Shown: positions 1 through 13,776, counted from the stretch's first letter. The stretch is DNA of 64,000 nucleotides from Rhizobacter sp. Root1221 (GCF_001425785.1 NZ_LMDI01000045.1:116686-180685), one strand, 5' to 3'. Numbers and translations: made by a program. Notes: generated from the sequence alone by a model not told the origin.

Positions 1-5049
<5,049 letters not shown>

Positions 5050-5107
5050 CCATGGCCGCACGCCGCGGGTACGATGGCCTTCCGAATGTGGACCAGGAAG
5101 GCACCCG

Positions 5108-6169
5108 ATGCGCCCGCGCTTCTCCTCCGCCATGGCCATCCCCTTGTTCGTCGCCTGGAGCGCCGTGGCGGCGCCGCTATGCGAAAAATCGCAGATCCGG
5201 CTGGTCAATTCGATGCGCGAACTCGCGCAGCCCTACCACGCCAACCTCGACAAGGGTGGGCGCCTCTTTGCCCGGTGGGCCGGACTGGAACAGAACTACG
5301 TCCTGCAACTGAACCAGGGCGACTCCGACAAGCAGATCTCCCTGATGCGGGGGTTGTTGAGCACCAACCCGGCGTGCACGATCATCAATGTCGAGCCGAA
5401 CGCCGATCTCGTCATCAAGCCCATGGTCGATGCGGCGAACCGGTCCGGCGCCTGGATCGTCAGCCACTGGGCTCACAACGAGGGGCTGCATCCGTTCAAC
5501 GGCCATGACCAGTGGATCGCGCACGTGGCCGTGGACAGCCTGGAAGCCGGCGTTGCCATCTCCCGTCGCCTGGCCGACGCCATCGGCGGCAAGGGCGGCA
5601 TCGTGGCGCTGCAGGGGCGGCTCGACACCGACCCGGCGCGCAAGCGCTTTGCCGGTTTGCAGCAGGTGCTCGGCAAACAGCCCGGGGTCAAGCTGCTCGA
5701 CCAGCAGACCGCCAACTGGGACCGCACCGCCGCCTTCCCGGTCATGCAGACCTGGCTGGCGAAGTACGGTAACCAGATCAAGGCGGTATGGGCCGCCAAC
5801 GACGACATGGCCCTTGGCGCGCTCGAAGCCCTGCGGGCCGCGGGCCTCGCCGGCAAGATCCCGGTGGTGGGCGTCGACGGCATTCCCGAGGCCATCGAGG
5901 CGATCCGCAAGGGCGAAATGGTCGCGACGGTGTCCAGCGATGCCTACTACCAGGGGAGCATCGGCCTGGCGATGGGGGTGTGCGTTCTCACCGGGCAGGC
6001 GCCTCAGCCGAAGACCTGGCCCAAGGAGAAGCGCGAGTTCTATCTCGCCCTCCAGGTGATCACGAAAGAAAACGCAGCCTCGTTCAGCGGCGAGCCACAG
6101 GTCTCGGCGTACGCCCGCGAATGGGATTGCGCCAATCTCTGGGGCCGAAGCACGGGCAAGGCATTTTGA
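5108..6169 (+). CDS. Periplasmic sugar-type substrate-binding protein of an ABC importer
   Basis: This is a 353-residue periplasmic binding protein of the RbsB-like fold (Peripla_BP_4). An N-terminal signal peptide (MRPRFSSAMAIPLFVAWSAVAAPLC) is followed by two Rossmann-like lobes. Hallmarks include WAANDDMALGALEALRAAG and VVGVDGIPEAIEAIRKGEMVATVSSD. The ATG at 5108 is preferred over an in-frame start at 5012 because an AGGAAGG ribosome site lies 7 nt before it and it places the signal peptide at the N-terminus. It is the first gene of a four-gene importer whose next start codon overlaps its stop. The ligand cannot be named; family members bind pentoses, hexoses, inositol or autoinducer-2. 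Cysteines at the mature N-terminus, near the second strand and near the C-terminus may form disulfides. Confidence 0.9.
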   Translation: MRPRFSSAMAIPLFVAWSAVAAPLCEKSQIRLVNSMRELAQPYHANLDKGGRLFARWAGLEQNYVLQLNQGDSDKQISLMRGLLSTNPACTIINVEPNADLVIKPMVDAANRSGAWIVSHWAHNEGLHPFNGHDQWIAHVAVDSLEAGVAISRRLADAIGGKGGIVALQGRLDTDPARKRFAGLQQVLGKQPGVKLLDQQTANWDRTAAFPVMQTWLAKYGNQIKAVWAANDDMALGALEALRAAGLAGKIPVVGVDGIPEAIEAIRKGEMVATVSSDAYYQGSIGLAMGVCVLTGQAPQPKTWPKEKREFYLALQVITKENAASFSGEPQVSAYAREWDCANLWGRSTGKAF

Positions 6170-7122
6170 GATTCGCCTCATTCCAGCAGTGGGGCCCTGG
6201 CGTCGCGCTGGTGGCCCTGTGCGTGGCATTCGGCCTGGCAGAGCCGCGCTTCGCGTCCGCGGAGAACCTGCGGGTGATCGCCGATCGTGCCGCCATCCCG
6301 TTGATCCTCGCGGTGGGGATGACCTTCGTCGTGCAGCAGGGAGCGATCGACCTGTCCACCGAAGGCGTGATGGCCGTCAGCTCGCTGACCATGGCGCTCC
6401 TGGTGCTGAACAGCCGGGCCAGTTTCGATCTGGGCGCCCTCGGCATGCTGCTGGCCATCCTGCCGGGCCTCGGGATCGGCCTGCTGAGCGGCATCGCCGT
6501 CACGCGGCTCGGCGTGCCGTCCTTCATGGCCACGCTCGGTGCCTGGTCCGCCGCCTTGGGACTGGCGATGTTGCTGTCGGGCGGACAGCCGCCCCTGATC
6601 CGCGACCCGATGGTCCGCGAATTCGGCCTCGGGCGCACGCTGGGCGCCTCGAACCTGACATGGGTCGCCATAGCCGTGGTGGCCCTCGGATGCGTGCTGC
6701 AGTACTACACCCGTTTCGGGCGCTACAGCCTCGCCATCGGAGGTGCCGAGCCCTTGGCCCGCGTCGCGGGCCTGCCCGTGGACCGGTACAAGGTGCTTGC
6801 GCTGGCGTTCTGCGGGCTGCTCGCGGGGCTGGGTGGGGTCCTGGGATCGGCGCGCATCGGGCTGGGCCATGTCGACATCGGACTCGGCCAGATGCTGGGA
6901 ACCGTCACGGCCCTGGTCATCGGGGGCACGTCGCTCAGCGGGGGCCGCGGCGGCGTGCTGCCATCGGCCGTCGGCACCCTGATGCTGGCGGTGCTGGCCA
7001 ACGGCATGATCTTCGTCGGGATCACGCCCGAATTGCAGAAGGCGGTCGAGGGCGCGATCATCCTCTCGGCCACGCTGCTCGCCACCTGGCACCTGCGCAG
7101 CCGGCTGCGCGTCATCACATGA
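6166..7122 (+). CDS. ABC importer inner-membrane permease (RbsC family), first of two
   Basis: A 318-residue polytopic membrane protein of the BPD_transp_2 family (RbsC/MglC-like). Family signatures are AVGMTFVVQQGAIDLSTEGVMA near the N-terminus and GTVTALVIGGTSLSGGRGG near residues 240-260. No ATG fits; the TTG at 6166 overlaps the stop codon of the binding-protein gene (TTGA), which indicates translational coupling. The stop in turn overlaps the ATG of the ATPase gene (ATGA). It should form the transmembrane channel with the second permease at 8641, giving a heterodimeric rather than homodimeric pore. Confidence 0.88.
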   Translation: MRFASFQQWGPGVALVALCVAFGLAEPRFASAENLRVIADRAAIPLILAVGMTFVVQQGAIDLSTEGVMAVSSLTMALLVLNSRASFDLGALGMLLAILPGLGIGLLSGIAVTRLGVPSFMATLGAWSAALGLAMLLSGGQPPLIRDPMVREFGLGRTLGASNLTWVAIAVVALGCVLQYYTRFGRYSLAIGGAEPLARVAGLPVDRYKVLALAFCGLLAGLGGVLGSARIGLGHVDIGLGQMLGTVTALVIGGTSLSGGRGGVLPSAVGTLMLAVLANGMIFVGITPELQKAVEGAIILSATLLATWHLRSRLRVIT

Positions 7123-8639
7123 CCGAAGCCGTGCTGCGTGTCGAGGGGTTGAGCAAGGCCTTCGCCGGCCCGCGCGTGCTCGATGGCGTCAGCCTGGACG
7201 TGGGGGCGCGCGAGGTGGTGGGGCTGGTTGGCGAGAACGGCGCGGGCAAGTCGACATTGCTCAAGGTGCTGGCCGGCGTCTACCGGCCCGATGGCGGGCG
7301 CATCGTGCTGCACGGGCGGCCGATCCGCCCGCGCAGCGTCTCCGAGGCCACGCGTGCCGGCATCGGCATGGTCTTCCAGGAGCAGTCGCTGCTGCCGAAC
7401 CTGAGCGTCGCCGAGAACATCCTGCTGGGCCACGAGGACGCCGCGCTGCGGGCCGGCCTGTACCACTGGAAAACGCTCGACGCCCTGGCCACGGTGCAGC
7501 TCGACAAGCTCGGCTCGCGCATCGCGCCGTCGTCCCGCACCGACACCTTGTCGTTCGCGGAGCGCCAGGAAGTCGAACTGGCCAAGGTGCTCGCGATCGA
7601 GGAGCGCACCCGCAAGGAACCCGTCATCCTGCTCGACGAACCGACCTCGATGCTCGATGCCTTGCAGATCGAGGCCGTGCTCGCGTTGATCGAGCGCTTG
7701 CGCGGCCGCGCCTCCGTGGTGTTCGTCTCGCACCGGTTCGACGAGATCCTGCGTGTCTGCGATCGCCTCTACGTGATGAACGGCGGCCGCTGCATCGCAC
7801 AGCGCGCGTGCAACGACTGCGACGTCGCCGAAGTGCAGCGGCTCATGCTGGGCCACGAACCGGGCGCCGGGTTCGGCGGGCCGCCACCGCGGGCCCGGGC
7901 GGACCTGGCGGCACCGGCCCGATTGAGCGTGCGCGCGCTCGGCCGCGCCCGTGGCTACCGGTCGGTGAGCTTCGAACTGCACGCGGGCGAGGTGCTCGGG
8001 CTCGCCGGCGCCGGCAATTCCGGGCGAGAGAGCCTGTGCCGCGCGCTGTACGGCGCCGAACCGCCCGACCATGGAGAGATCGTGCTCGACGGCCGGCCCG
8101 TCCGTCCCGGCCAACCCGGCGACGCCGTTCGCCTGGGCATCGGTTATGTGCCGGCGGAGCGAGGGGCCGAGGGCATCGTGGCCGGCCTGAGCGTGCGCAA
8201 GAACATGACCCTGGCACGCCTGCGCGAACTGCGTCGCGGCCCGTTCATCGACCTGGCGCGCGAGCGCGGGATCGTGCGCCGCTGGATCGATCGGCTGCGG
8301 ATCACGCCGCCGGCGCCCGAGACACCGGCACACCACCTCAGCGGCGGCAATCAACAAAAGCTCATGCTGGCCAAGTGGCTGGTCGCCCGCCCCCCGGACA
8401 TCCTGATCCTCGACCACCCGCTGCGCGGGCTCGACGTAGGCGCCAAGGGCGAGATCGCCGCGCTGATCCGCGAACTCGCCGGCAACGGCATCGGCATCCT
8501 GCTGATCGCCGACACCGTGGAAGAACTCACCGCGTTGAGCGACAGCATCCTCGTCATGAAAGATGGTGAGGTGACAGGATGGTTCCCGGCCACGGCGGCC
8601 AGGCCGTCCGAGGCGCAGATTCTCGAACGGATGGTCTGA
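7119..8639 (+). CDS. ABC importer ATPase with two nucleotide-binding domains (RbsA/MglA family)
   Basis: A 506-residue fusion of two ATPase domains typical of sugar importers. Domain 1 (about 5-235) has a canonical Walker A (GENGAGKST, residues 38-46) and Walker B (VILLDEPTSMLD) but a divergent signature (LSFAERQEVELAK). Domain 2 (about 260-500) has a degenerate Walker A (GAGNSGRES) but a normal signature (LSGGNQQK) and the YVPAERGAEG motif characteristic of the second half of RbsA-type proteins. This asymmetry is usual for the family. The start overlaps the permease stop (ATGA), and the next permease begins 1 nt after its stop. Confidence 0.92.
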   Translation: MTEAVLRVEGLSKAFAGPRVLDGVSLDVGAREVVGLVGENGAGKSTLLKVLAGVYRPDGGRIVLHGRPIRPRSVSEATRAGIGMVFQEQSLLPNLSVAENILLGHEDAALRAGLYHWKTLDALATVQLDKLGSRIAPSSRTDTLSFAERQEVELAKVLAIEERTRKEPVILLDEPTSMLDALQIEAVLALIERLRGRASVVFVSHRFDEILRVCDRLYVMNGGRCIAQRACNDCDVAEVQRLMLGHEPGAGFGGPPPRARADLAAPARLSVRALGRARGYRSVSFELHAGEVLGLAGAGNSGRESLCRALYGAEPPDHGEIVLDGRPVRPGQPGDAVRLGIGYVPAERGAEGIVAGLSVRKNMTLARLRELRRGPFIDLARERGIVRRWIDRLRITPPAPETPAHHLSGGNQQKLMLAKWLVARPPDILILDHPLRGLDVGAKGEIAALIRELAGNGIGILLIADTVEELTALSDSILVMKDGEVTGWFPATAARPSEAQILERMV

Positions 8640-8640
8640 C

Positions 8641-9624
8641 GTGGGCCTTCCGCCGGCCCCCTCCAGCGGCCGGGGCCAGCGCGCCCGGGCGGCCGTCGGG
8701 CAGGCGATCGGCGCCTTCGCGCCGTTCGCCGTGCTGACCGCCCTCCTGGTCACCCTGGGGCTTGCCCACGGCAGCTTCCTGTCCCTGGACAACCTCGGCA
8801 TGCTGGCCGGGGAATCCAGCGTGATCCTGCTCTTCGCCACCGCGCAGACGCTCGTGATCCTGCTGGGCGGCATCGACCTCTCGATGGCCGCGCTCGCGGC
8901 ACTGGCCTCCGTGTTGATCGCGCTGGTGCTGCCTGCGGCCGGGCTGCCCGGCGTGCTGGGGGTCCTGGCACTGACCGGTCTCCTCGGCGCATTCCAGGGT
9001 TTCGTTCATGCGCGGGGCCAGATCCCCTCGGTCGTGGTGACGCTCGCGGGGCTGGGGATCTGGTCGGGCCTGGCCCTGTCCATCGGACACACCACCATCC
9101 CGGTGGACGCCGGCCACCCGGCGCTCGCCTGGCTCGACGGCACGAGCCTCGGCGTGCCACACGCCTTCGCCTTCGCCGCCGCGGCATTGGCCGGCCTGGG
9201 CCTCTGCATGCACTGGCTGCCCTTCGGGCGCCACGTCCGCGCGATCGGGGCCAATCCGCGCGCCGCCTTGATGTCGGGCATCTTCGTGGACCGGGTCAAG
9301 ATCCTGGCGTTCGCGCTGAGCGGGTTGTTCTCGGGATTTGCCGGCATGGCCATGGTGGCGCGCACCTCCAGCGGCAATCCCGCGATCGCCGACAGCCTGC
9401 TGCTGCCGAGCATCGCGGCCGTCCTGATCGGCGGCACGGCGATGACGGGCGGCACGGGCGGGCTCGCCCGCACGCTGATCGGCGTGCTCACGGTCACGGT
9501 GCTCCGGGTGGGCATTGCCGCCGTCGGCATCGACCCGGCCTACGAGCCCATCGCCTATGGCGTGCTGGTGGTGGTTGCGGCGTCGCTGACGGTCAACCGC
9601 GCGGGCCGCGGCTGGCGAGGATGA
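8641..9624 (+). CDS. ABC importer inner-membrane permease (RbsC family), second of two
   Basis: A 327-residue BPD_transp_2 permease, paralogous to the one at 6166. Recognisable features are ATAQTLVILLGGIDLSMAALAALASV early and LLPSIAAVLIGGTAMTGGTGG late. A GTG at 8641, one base after the ATPase stop, is the only sensible start. The N-terminal 25 residues are basic and proline-rich, then membrane segments follow. It closes the importer operon; no clear terminator is seen immediately after it. Two distinct permease genes suggest a heterodimeric channel. Confidence 0.88.
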   Translation: MGLPPAPSSGRGQRARAAVGQAIGAFAPFAVLTALLVTLGLAHGSFLSLDNLGMLAGESSVILLFATAQTLVILLGGIDLSMAALAALASVLIALVLPAAGLPGVLGVLALTGLLGAFQGFVHARGQIPSVVVTLAGLGIWSGLALSIGHTTIPVDAGHPALAWLDGTSLGVPHAFAFAAAALAGLGLCMHWLPFGRHVRAIGANPRAALMSGIFVDRVKILAFALSGLFSGFAGMAMVARTSSGNPAIADSLLLPSIAAVLIGGTAMTGGTGGLARTLIGVLTVTVLRVGIAAVGIDPAYEPIAYGVLVVVAASLTVNRAGRGWRG

Positions 9625-9689
9625 ACGACGGCATTTCGCCGGAGGTACCGACGATCCAAGGAAGGCGCCTGCGACCCACCGATTCCTGC

Positions 9690-9705
9690 TCGCACGGAAC
9701 TTGCT
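9690..9705 (+). promoter_or_regulatory. Possible sigma-54 promoter (imperfect)
   Basis: TCGCACGGAACTTGCT matches the sigma-54 consensus TGGCACG-N4-TTGCW at all positions but one. The mismatch falls in the critical GG of the -24 element, so this is weak. It lies about 30 nt upstream of a 25-codon ORF and 235 nt upstream of the TonB-dependent receptor. Confidence 0.25.
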
Positions 9706-9735
9706 AAAAATGGACATGCGACTGGAGAACGCCCC

Positions 9736-9813
9736 ATGATCAAGCATGACCACCTCTTCGGCATGGCCGTGCTGCTGGTTGCGCTGTGCGCGCTCCCGGC
9801 ACTGCTGGCCTGA
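9736..9813 (+). CDS. Possible 25-residue hydrophobic membrane peptide
   Basis: ATG at 9736 with GGAG 8 nt upstream opens a 25-codon frame. After a short polar N-terminus (MIKHDHLFG) it encodes one uninterrupted hydrophobic helix ending at ALPALLA, followed by TGA. A single-spanning small membrane protein or a leader peptide for the downstream receptor gene are both possible. I recognise no family. Support is limited to the ribosome site, the coherent amphipathic pattern and an imperfect sigma-54-like site upstream. Confidence 0.35.
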   Translation: MIKHDHLFGMAVLLVALCALPALLA

Positions 9814-9939
9814 CGACAAGACCCCGATGCCGGTGCAACGGCGTGGAAACTCGCCCGGCTTCAGCGCGTGGACGAAACAGGCGAATCCAGGCTGGCATCG
9901 ATGCCGGATCCGGGCACACTGCTCGCCAACGGAGTTGCC

Positions 9940-12066
9940 ATGTCCATCCGCTCGCAGTTTTTCCACCGGTCCGTCCTCTGCTCGATCGTCACCCCGGCCG
10001 CCGCCTTGGCGCAGGCCGATGTCGCCCAGCTCCCGCCGGTCGTGGTGACCGCCACGCGCACCGAGGCGCCCGCCGACGACATCCCCGCCTCGATCGACCG
10101 GCTCGACGGGGCCGAGGTCCGGGCCGGCCGCGCGCAGGTCAACATCTCGGAGTCCCTCGGCGCCGTGCCCGGCGTGCTGGCGCGCGACCGCCAGAACTAC
10201 GCCCAGGACGTGCAGGTCTCCGTGCGCGGCTTCGGCGCGCGGTCCACGTTCGGCATCCGCGGCGTACGCCTGTACGTCGACGGCATCCCGGCCACGTTGC
10301 CCGACGGCCAGGGGCAGATCACGCACGTGGACATCGGCACCGTGGGCCACATCGAGGTGCTGCGCGGGCCGTTCTCGGCGCTGTACGGCAACTCGTCCGG
10401 TGGGGTGATCCAGGTGTTCACCGAAGACCCCGCCGGCCCGCCGCGCATCGGTTTCGGCGTCACGGCCGGCAGCGACGGCCTGCTGCGCCTGGCCACGCAG
10501 GCGAGTGGCACCGGCGGCGACTTCGGCTACGTGGTCGGCGCAAGCCGCTTCACCACCGACGGGTATCGCGACCACAGCGAGGCCCGGCGCAACCTGGGCA
10601 ACGCGAAGCTCACCTGGCGGCCCGACACCGACAGCCGCGTCACGCTGGTGGCCAACAGCGTCGCACTGCCGAAGGCGCAGGACCCGCTGGGGCTGAACCG
10701 CGCGCAGTTCGACACCAATCCGCGCGGGGTGGACCCATCGGCCACCACGTTCGACACCCGCAAGCGCATGAACCAGACGCAGGGTGGCCTCGTGTACGAG
10801 CGCCGCATCACCGCGGAACACGACCTGCGGCTGATGGGCTACACGGGCCACCGCGGCACCGAGCAGTTCCAGTCCATCCCCACCGGCGCGCAAGGCAGTC
10901 CGCTGCACCCGGGTGGCGTGATCTCGCTGGCGCGCGACTACCGCGGGCTCGACGCCCGCTGGACCTGGAAGACCCGCCTGCTGGGCGGACCGCTCGACCT
11001 GGTCGGCGGGATCGCGTGGGACGACCTCGACGAACACCGCCAGGGCTACCAGAACTTCGACGGCACCACGCTCGGGGTGAAGGGGGCGTTGCGCCGCGAC
11101 GAACACAACGCGGTCTCGAACAACGACCAGTACCTGCAAGCCGCGTGGCAATTCACACCGGCGTGGGGGTTGAATGCCGGCCTGCGGCACAGCCGCGTGC
11201 GGTTCCGCTCGGACGACGACTACATCGTGGGCACAAACCCCGACGACAGCGGCCAGTCCGCCTACGGCGCCACGCTGCCGGTGCTGGGCGTCATGTACAC
11301 GCCCAACGAATCGCTGCACTGGTACGCCACCGCAGGCCGCGGTTTCGAGACCCCCACGCTGAACGAGCTCGCGTACCGCCCGGGTGGCCAGACCGGCATG
11401 AACTTCGGCCTGCAGGCCTCGCGCAGCCGAAGCGCCGAGGCCGGTGTCAAGGCGCGCATCGCCGGCTGGGGTGCGCTGACGGCCGCCGTGTTCCAGACCC
11501 GCACCGCCAACGAGATCGTCACCTTGGGCAACACCGGCGGGCGCGCCACGTTCCAGAATGCCGGCGCCACCCGGCGTACCGGGGTCGAGGTGGGCTGGTC
11601 CAACCAGTGGCAACGTCACCTGCAGGCGCAGGTGGCGGCGACGCTGCTCAACGCCCGCTACAAGGACGGCTTCACCACCTGCGCCGGCACGCCGTGCGCC
11701 ACCCCGAACCTCACCATCCCGGCCGGCAACCGCATCCCGGGCCTTGCACGGGGCACGCTGTTCGCGTCCGTCGGCTGGTTGCCGCCGCTCGGCTGGCGTG
11801 GTGGCGTGGAGGCCCGCTACGTGACCGGTGTGTTCGTCAACGACGCCAACACGGATGCCGCCGCCGCCCATGTGGTGGCCGCCGCCCACGCCGGGCATGT
11901 GCTTCAGCTCGGGGCCTGGGCGCTGGGCGGCTTCGTGCGGGTCGACAACCTGTTCGACCGCCGCTACGCCGGCTCCGTGATCGTGAACGAGGGCAATGGG
12001 CGATTCTTCGAACCGGCCCCCGGACGCACCTGGCTCGCCAGCGTGTCGGCGTCGATGAAGTTCTGA
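9940..12066 (+). CDS. TonB-dependent outer-membrane receptor
   Basis: A 708-residue TonB-dependent receptor. A Sec signal peptide precedes the processing region near ALAQADVAQ. The TonB-box-like PVVVTATRTEAP comes next, then a plug domain (about 45-150, with VSVRGFGARSTFGIRGVRLYVDGIP and GPFSALYGNSSGG) and a 22-strand beta barrel ending in the typical aromatic C-terminus (SASMKF). ATG 9940 has GGAG 6 nt before it and begins the signal peptide; in-frame upstream starts at 9868 and 9901 would add a non-secretory extension. The ligand is unknown; iron-siderophore receptors are the largest group, but no siderophore or Fur signature is visible nearby. Confidence 0.9.
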   Translation: MSIRSQFFHRSVLCSIVTPAAALAQADVAQLPPVVVTATRTEAPADDIPASIDRLDGAEVRAGRAQVNISESLGAVPGVLARDRQNYAQDVQVSVRGFGARSTFGIRGVRLYVDGIPATLPDGQGQITHVDIGTVGHIEVLRGPFSALYGNSSGGVIQVFTEDPAGPPRIGFGVTAGSDGLLRLATQASGTGGDFGYVVGASRFTTDGYRDHSEARRNLGNAKLTWRPDTDSRVTLVANSVALPKAQDPLGLNRAQFDTNPRGVDPSATTFDTRKRMNQTQGGLVYERRITAEHDLRLMGYTGHRGTEQFQSIPTGAQGSPLHPGGVISLARDYRGLDARWTWKTRLLGGPLDLVGGIAWDDLDEHRQGYQNFDGTTLGVKGALRRDEHNAVSNNDQYLQAAWQFTPAWGLNAGLRHSRVRFRSDDDYIVGTNPDDSGQSAYGATLPVLGVMYTPNESLHWYATAGRGFETPTLNELAYRPGGQTGMNFGLQASRSRSAEAGVKARIAGWGALTAAVFQTRTANEIVTLGNTGGRATFQNAGATRRTGVEVGWSNQWQRHLQAQVAATLLNARYKDGFTTCAGTPCATPNLTIPAGNRIPGLARGTLFASVGWLPPLGWRGGVEARYVTGVFVNDANTDAAAAHVVAAAHAGHVLQLGAWALGGFVRVDNLFDRRYAGSVIVNEGNGRFFEPAPGRTWLASVSASMKF

Positions 12067-12075
12067 TCAGGCGCC

Positions 12076-12114
12076 TGTGGGGCATGCTGTGGGGCATGCA
12101 TTAGCATGCATGCC
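12076..12114 (+). repeat. 12-bp tandem repeat plus hairpin over a start codon
   Basis: TGTGGGGCATGC occurs twice head to tail (12076-12087 and 12088-12099). The end of the second copy forms a perfect 9-bp inverted repeat, GGCATGCAT at 12093-12101 and ATGCATGCC at 12106-12114, with a 4-nt loop. The right arm contains the ATG of the CHAP-domain gene, so in mRNA the start codon would be paired. Confidence 0.6.
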
Positions 12115-12738
12115 GCCGTGACCCATCGCCTCAAACTCATCCTCCTCGCCGCCCTCGCCGTCGTGCTCACCGGCGGCTACCTGGCCGCCACCCGCGCCAA
12201 CATCAACCCGTCCCACGCCGTGGGCGACACGCTGGACACCTTCAACGGTGTCGCCGTGTACTACAACGGCGGCATCAACGTCACGACGGGCCGGCGCACC
12301 ACGCCCGACGGCTACAACCTGGGGCTGAAGTTCCAGTGCGTGGAGTTCGTGAAGCGCTACTACCATGCGCGGTTCGGCCACCGCATGCCGCAGTCGATGG
12401 GGCACGCGAAAAGCTTCTTCGCTCCGGGCGTGCCCGACGGCCAGATGAACCTTGAACGCCGCATGCTGCAGTTCCGCAATGGCGCGGGCGCCGTGCCGCA
12501 GCCCGAGGACCTCGTCGTCTTCGCACCCTGGGTGCTCAACCCGTACGGGCACGTCGCCATCGTCAGCTACGTGGGGCCGGACCACGTCGAAGTCATCCAG
12601 CAGAACCCCGGCCCGTTCGGGTCCACACGCGAGCGCTACCCGCTCGTGCGCGACGCCAGCGGGGTGCGCATCGCGCACGACCGCCTGCGGGGTTGGCTGC
12701 GCGTGCCGCCGCCGCTGGTGGCCGGCAACGGCCCATGA
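12106..12738 (+). CDS. CHAP-domain amidase/peptidase, membrane-anchored or secreted
   Basis: A 210-residue protein with a signal anchor at about residues 8-26 (LKLILLAALAVVLTGGYLA) and a CHAP (cysteine, histidine-dependent amidohydrolase/peptidase) domain at about 45-200. The likely catalytic Cys is residue 78 in FQCVEFVKRYY and His is residue 149 in NPYGHVAIVSYVG. Related proteins cleave peptidoglycan cross-links or, in the glutathionylspermidine amidase branch, amide bonds in the cytosol; the N-terminal hydrophobic segment favours an envelope role here. It starts 39 bp after the receptor gene, with the start codon inside an inverted repeat, and its stop overlaps the next gene (ATGA), so the two are co-translated. 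Confidence 0.8.
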   Translation: MHAAVTHRLKLILLAALAVVLTGGYLAATRANINPSHAVGDTLDTFNGVAVYYNGGINVTTGRRTTPDGYNLGLKFQCVEFVKRYYHARFGHRMPQSMGHAKSFFAPGVPDGQMNLERRMLQFRNGAGAVPQPEDLVVFAPWVLNPYGHVAIVSYVGPDHVEVIQQNPGPFGSTRERYPLVRDASGVRIAHDRLRGWLRVPPPLVAGNGP

Positions 12739-13421
12739 CCACGCTGGTGTTGCTGCCCGGCATGGACGGCACGGGTATCGCGTTCCGGCCGTTCCTGGCG
12801 GCACTCGATCCCGCATTGAAGGTGGTGGTGGTGAGCTACCCGCCAGACCGGGCGCTTGGCTACGACGCGTTGCTCGCGGTTGCACGCCAGGCCCTGCCCG
12901 CCGACGACGACGTGGTGGTGCTCGGTGAATCGTTCTCGGGGCCCATCGCCATCGCGTTGGCAGCGGAAGGCCTGCCCCGGTTGCGTGGCCTCGTGCTGTG
13001 CGCCACGTTCGCGCGCAATCCCCGGCCCCGCGCGGCCGTGCTCGGCCGCATCATGGCCCACGTGCCAATGCCCTTGACCGCCCTGCCCGGCCTGAGCCGC
13101 GTGCTGTTGGGGCGGTTCGACAGCCCCGCGCTGCGCCGGCTGCTGGCCGAGTCACTGGCCTCCGTGTCACCGGCCGTGATGCGCTTTCGGGCACGCGCCG
13201 TGATGGCGGTCGACATGAGCGACCGGCTGCGGGCCGTCACCGTACCGACGCTGTACCTGCGCGGCCGCGAGGACCGCGTGGTGCCCGCGGCCGCAGCCTT
13301 ATGGGTGCAGGCGCAGGCGCCACACACCAGCATGGCCCCGTTCGACGGCCCGCACGGCCTGCTGCAGTCGCTGCCGTTCGAGACCGCGGGCGTGATCGAG
13401 GCGTTCGTGGCGGGCTGCTGA
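12735..13421 (+). CDS. Alpha/beta-hydrolase fold protein
   Basis: A 228-residue alpha/beta hydrolase. It begins with the strand-oxyanion segment LVLLPGMDGTG, has a nucleophile elbow VVLGESFSGP (Ser 66; Gly of the usual GxSxG replaced by Ser), an Asp in YLRGREDRVVP and a terminal His in FDGPHGLLQ. There is no signal peptide, so it is cytosolic. The substrate is unknown; esterase or thioesterase activity would be ordinary for such small members. The ATG at 12735 overlaps the CHAP gene stop, pointing to a two-gene translational unit. A convergent small gene ends 3 nt after its stop. Confidence 0.8.
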   Translation: MTTLVLLPGMDGTGIAFRPFLAALDPALKVVVVSYPPDRALGYDALLAVARQALPADDDVVVLGESFSGPIAIALAAEGLPRLRGLVLCATFARNPRPRAAVLGRIMAHVPMPLTALPGLSRVLLGRFDSPALRRLLAESLASVSPAVMRFRARAVMAVDMSDRLRAVTVPTLYLRGREDRVVPAAAALWVQAQAPHTSMAPFDGPHGLLQSLPFETAGVIEAFVAGC

Positions 13422-13424
13422 AGG

Positions 13425-13640
13425 TCACTCCGCGGCCGACGCCCGGTCGGCTGCCGCCTTCGCCGCGGCATCGATGTCACGCCGGGCCTGGTCGATCGTG
13501 GCCTTGGCCTCGGCGGGCGTGGCGAGCGGCGACGGGACGGTCACGTCGCCCACCGTGCGGGCCGGGAACAGGTGTTTGCCGGCGAAGGCCAGCACGGCGA
13601 GGGTGGCCAGGAGGCCCCCGAGGCGGATGAAGGTGCGCAT
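13425..13640 (-). CDS. Small membrane-anchored protein of unknown function
   Basis: A 71-residue protein with an N-terminal hydrophobic helix (LGGLLATLAVLAFAGKHLF, about 7-25), a short linker (ARTVGDVTVPSPLATP) and an Ala-rich charged helix (EAKATIDQARRDIDAAAKAAADRASAAE) likely to be a coiled coil. An AGGGAG site lies about 9 nt upstream of the ATG. No family is recognised. The topology suggests an inner-membrane anchor with a periplasmic helix. It is divergent from the small basic protein gene at 13777 and convergent with the hydrolase gene. Confidence 0.6.
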   Translation of the reverse strand: MRTFIRLGGLLATLAVLAFAGKHLFPARTVGDVTVPSPLATPAEAKATIDQARRDIDAAAKAAADRASAAE

Positions 13641-13695
13641 GTGTTTTTTCTCCCTGGGTCGATGCCCTTCCCCCCATTCTGCCTTGCGGCCAGCG

Positions 13696-13715
13696 CCACC
13701 GGCCCGGTCCGGTGG
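13696..13715. promoter_or_regulatory. Inverted repeat in a divergent intergenic region
   Basis: CCACCGG and CCGGTGG (7-bp perfect arms, 6-nt spacer) lie midway between the divergent small genes starting at 13640 and 13777. It could be an operator or a transcribed hairpin; nothing else supports either reading. Confidence 0.3.
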
Positions 13716-13776
13716 TACAAACGGGGTTGGCGTTCGCCCGAGGCGGGCGCCCCATTTCCACAACAAAGAGGTCGTT

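Noticed and set aside
9815..9900. Possible cobalamin-type riboswitch ahead of the TonB-dependent receptor: complementary ends GATGCC and GGCATC with partial resemblance to the 3' box.
   Set aside because: The span is about 85 nt, far shorter than a cobalamin riboswitch, and the conserved core boxes are missing.
8554..11898. Long minus-strand open frame (over 1100 codons) opposite the importer and TonB receptor.
   Set aside because: It is the antisense shadow of three recognisable plus-strand genes in G+C-rich codon usage; its translation is low-complexity, rich in Gly, Ala, Arg and His, with no domain.
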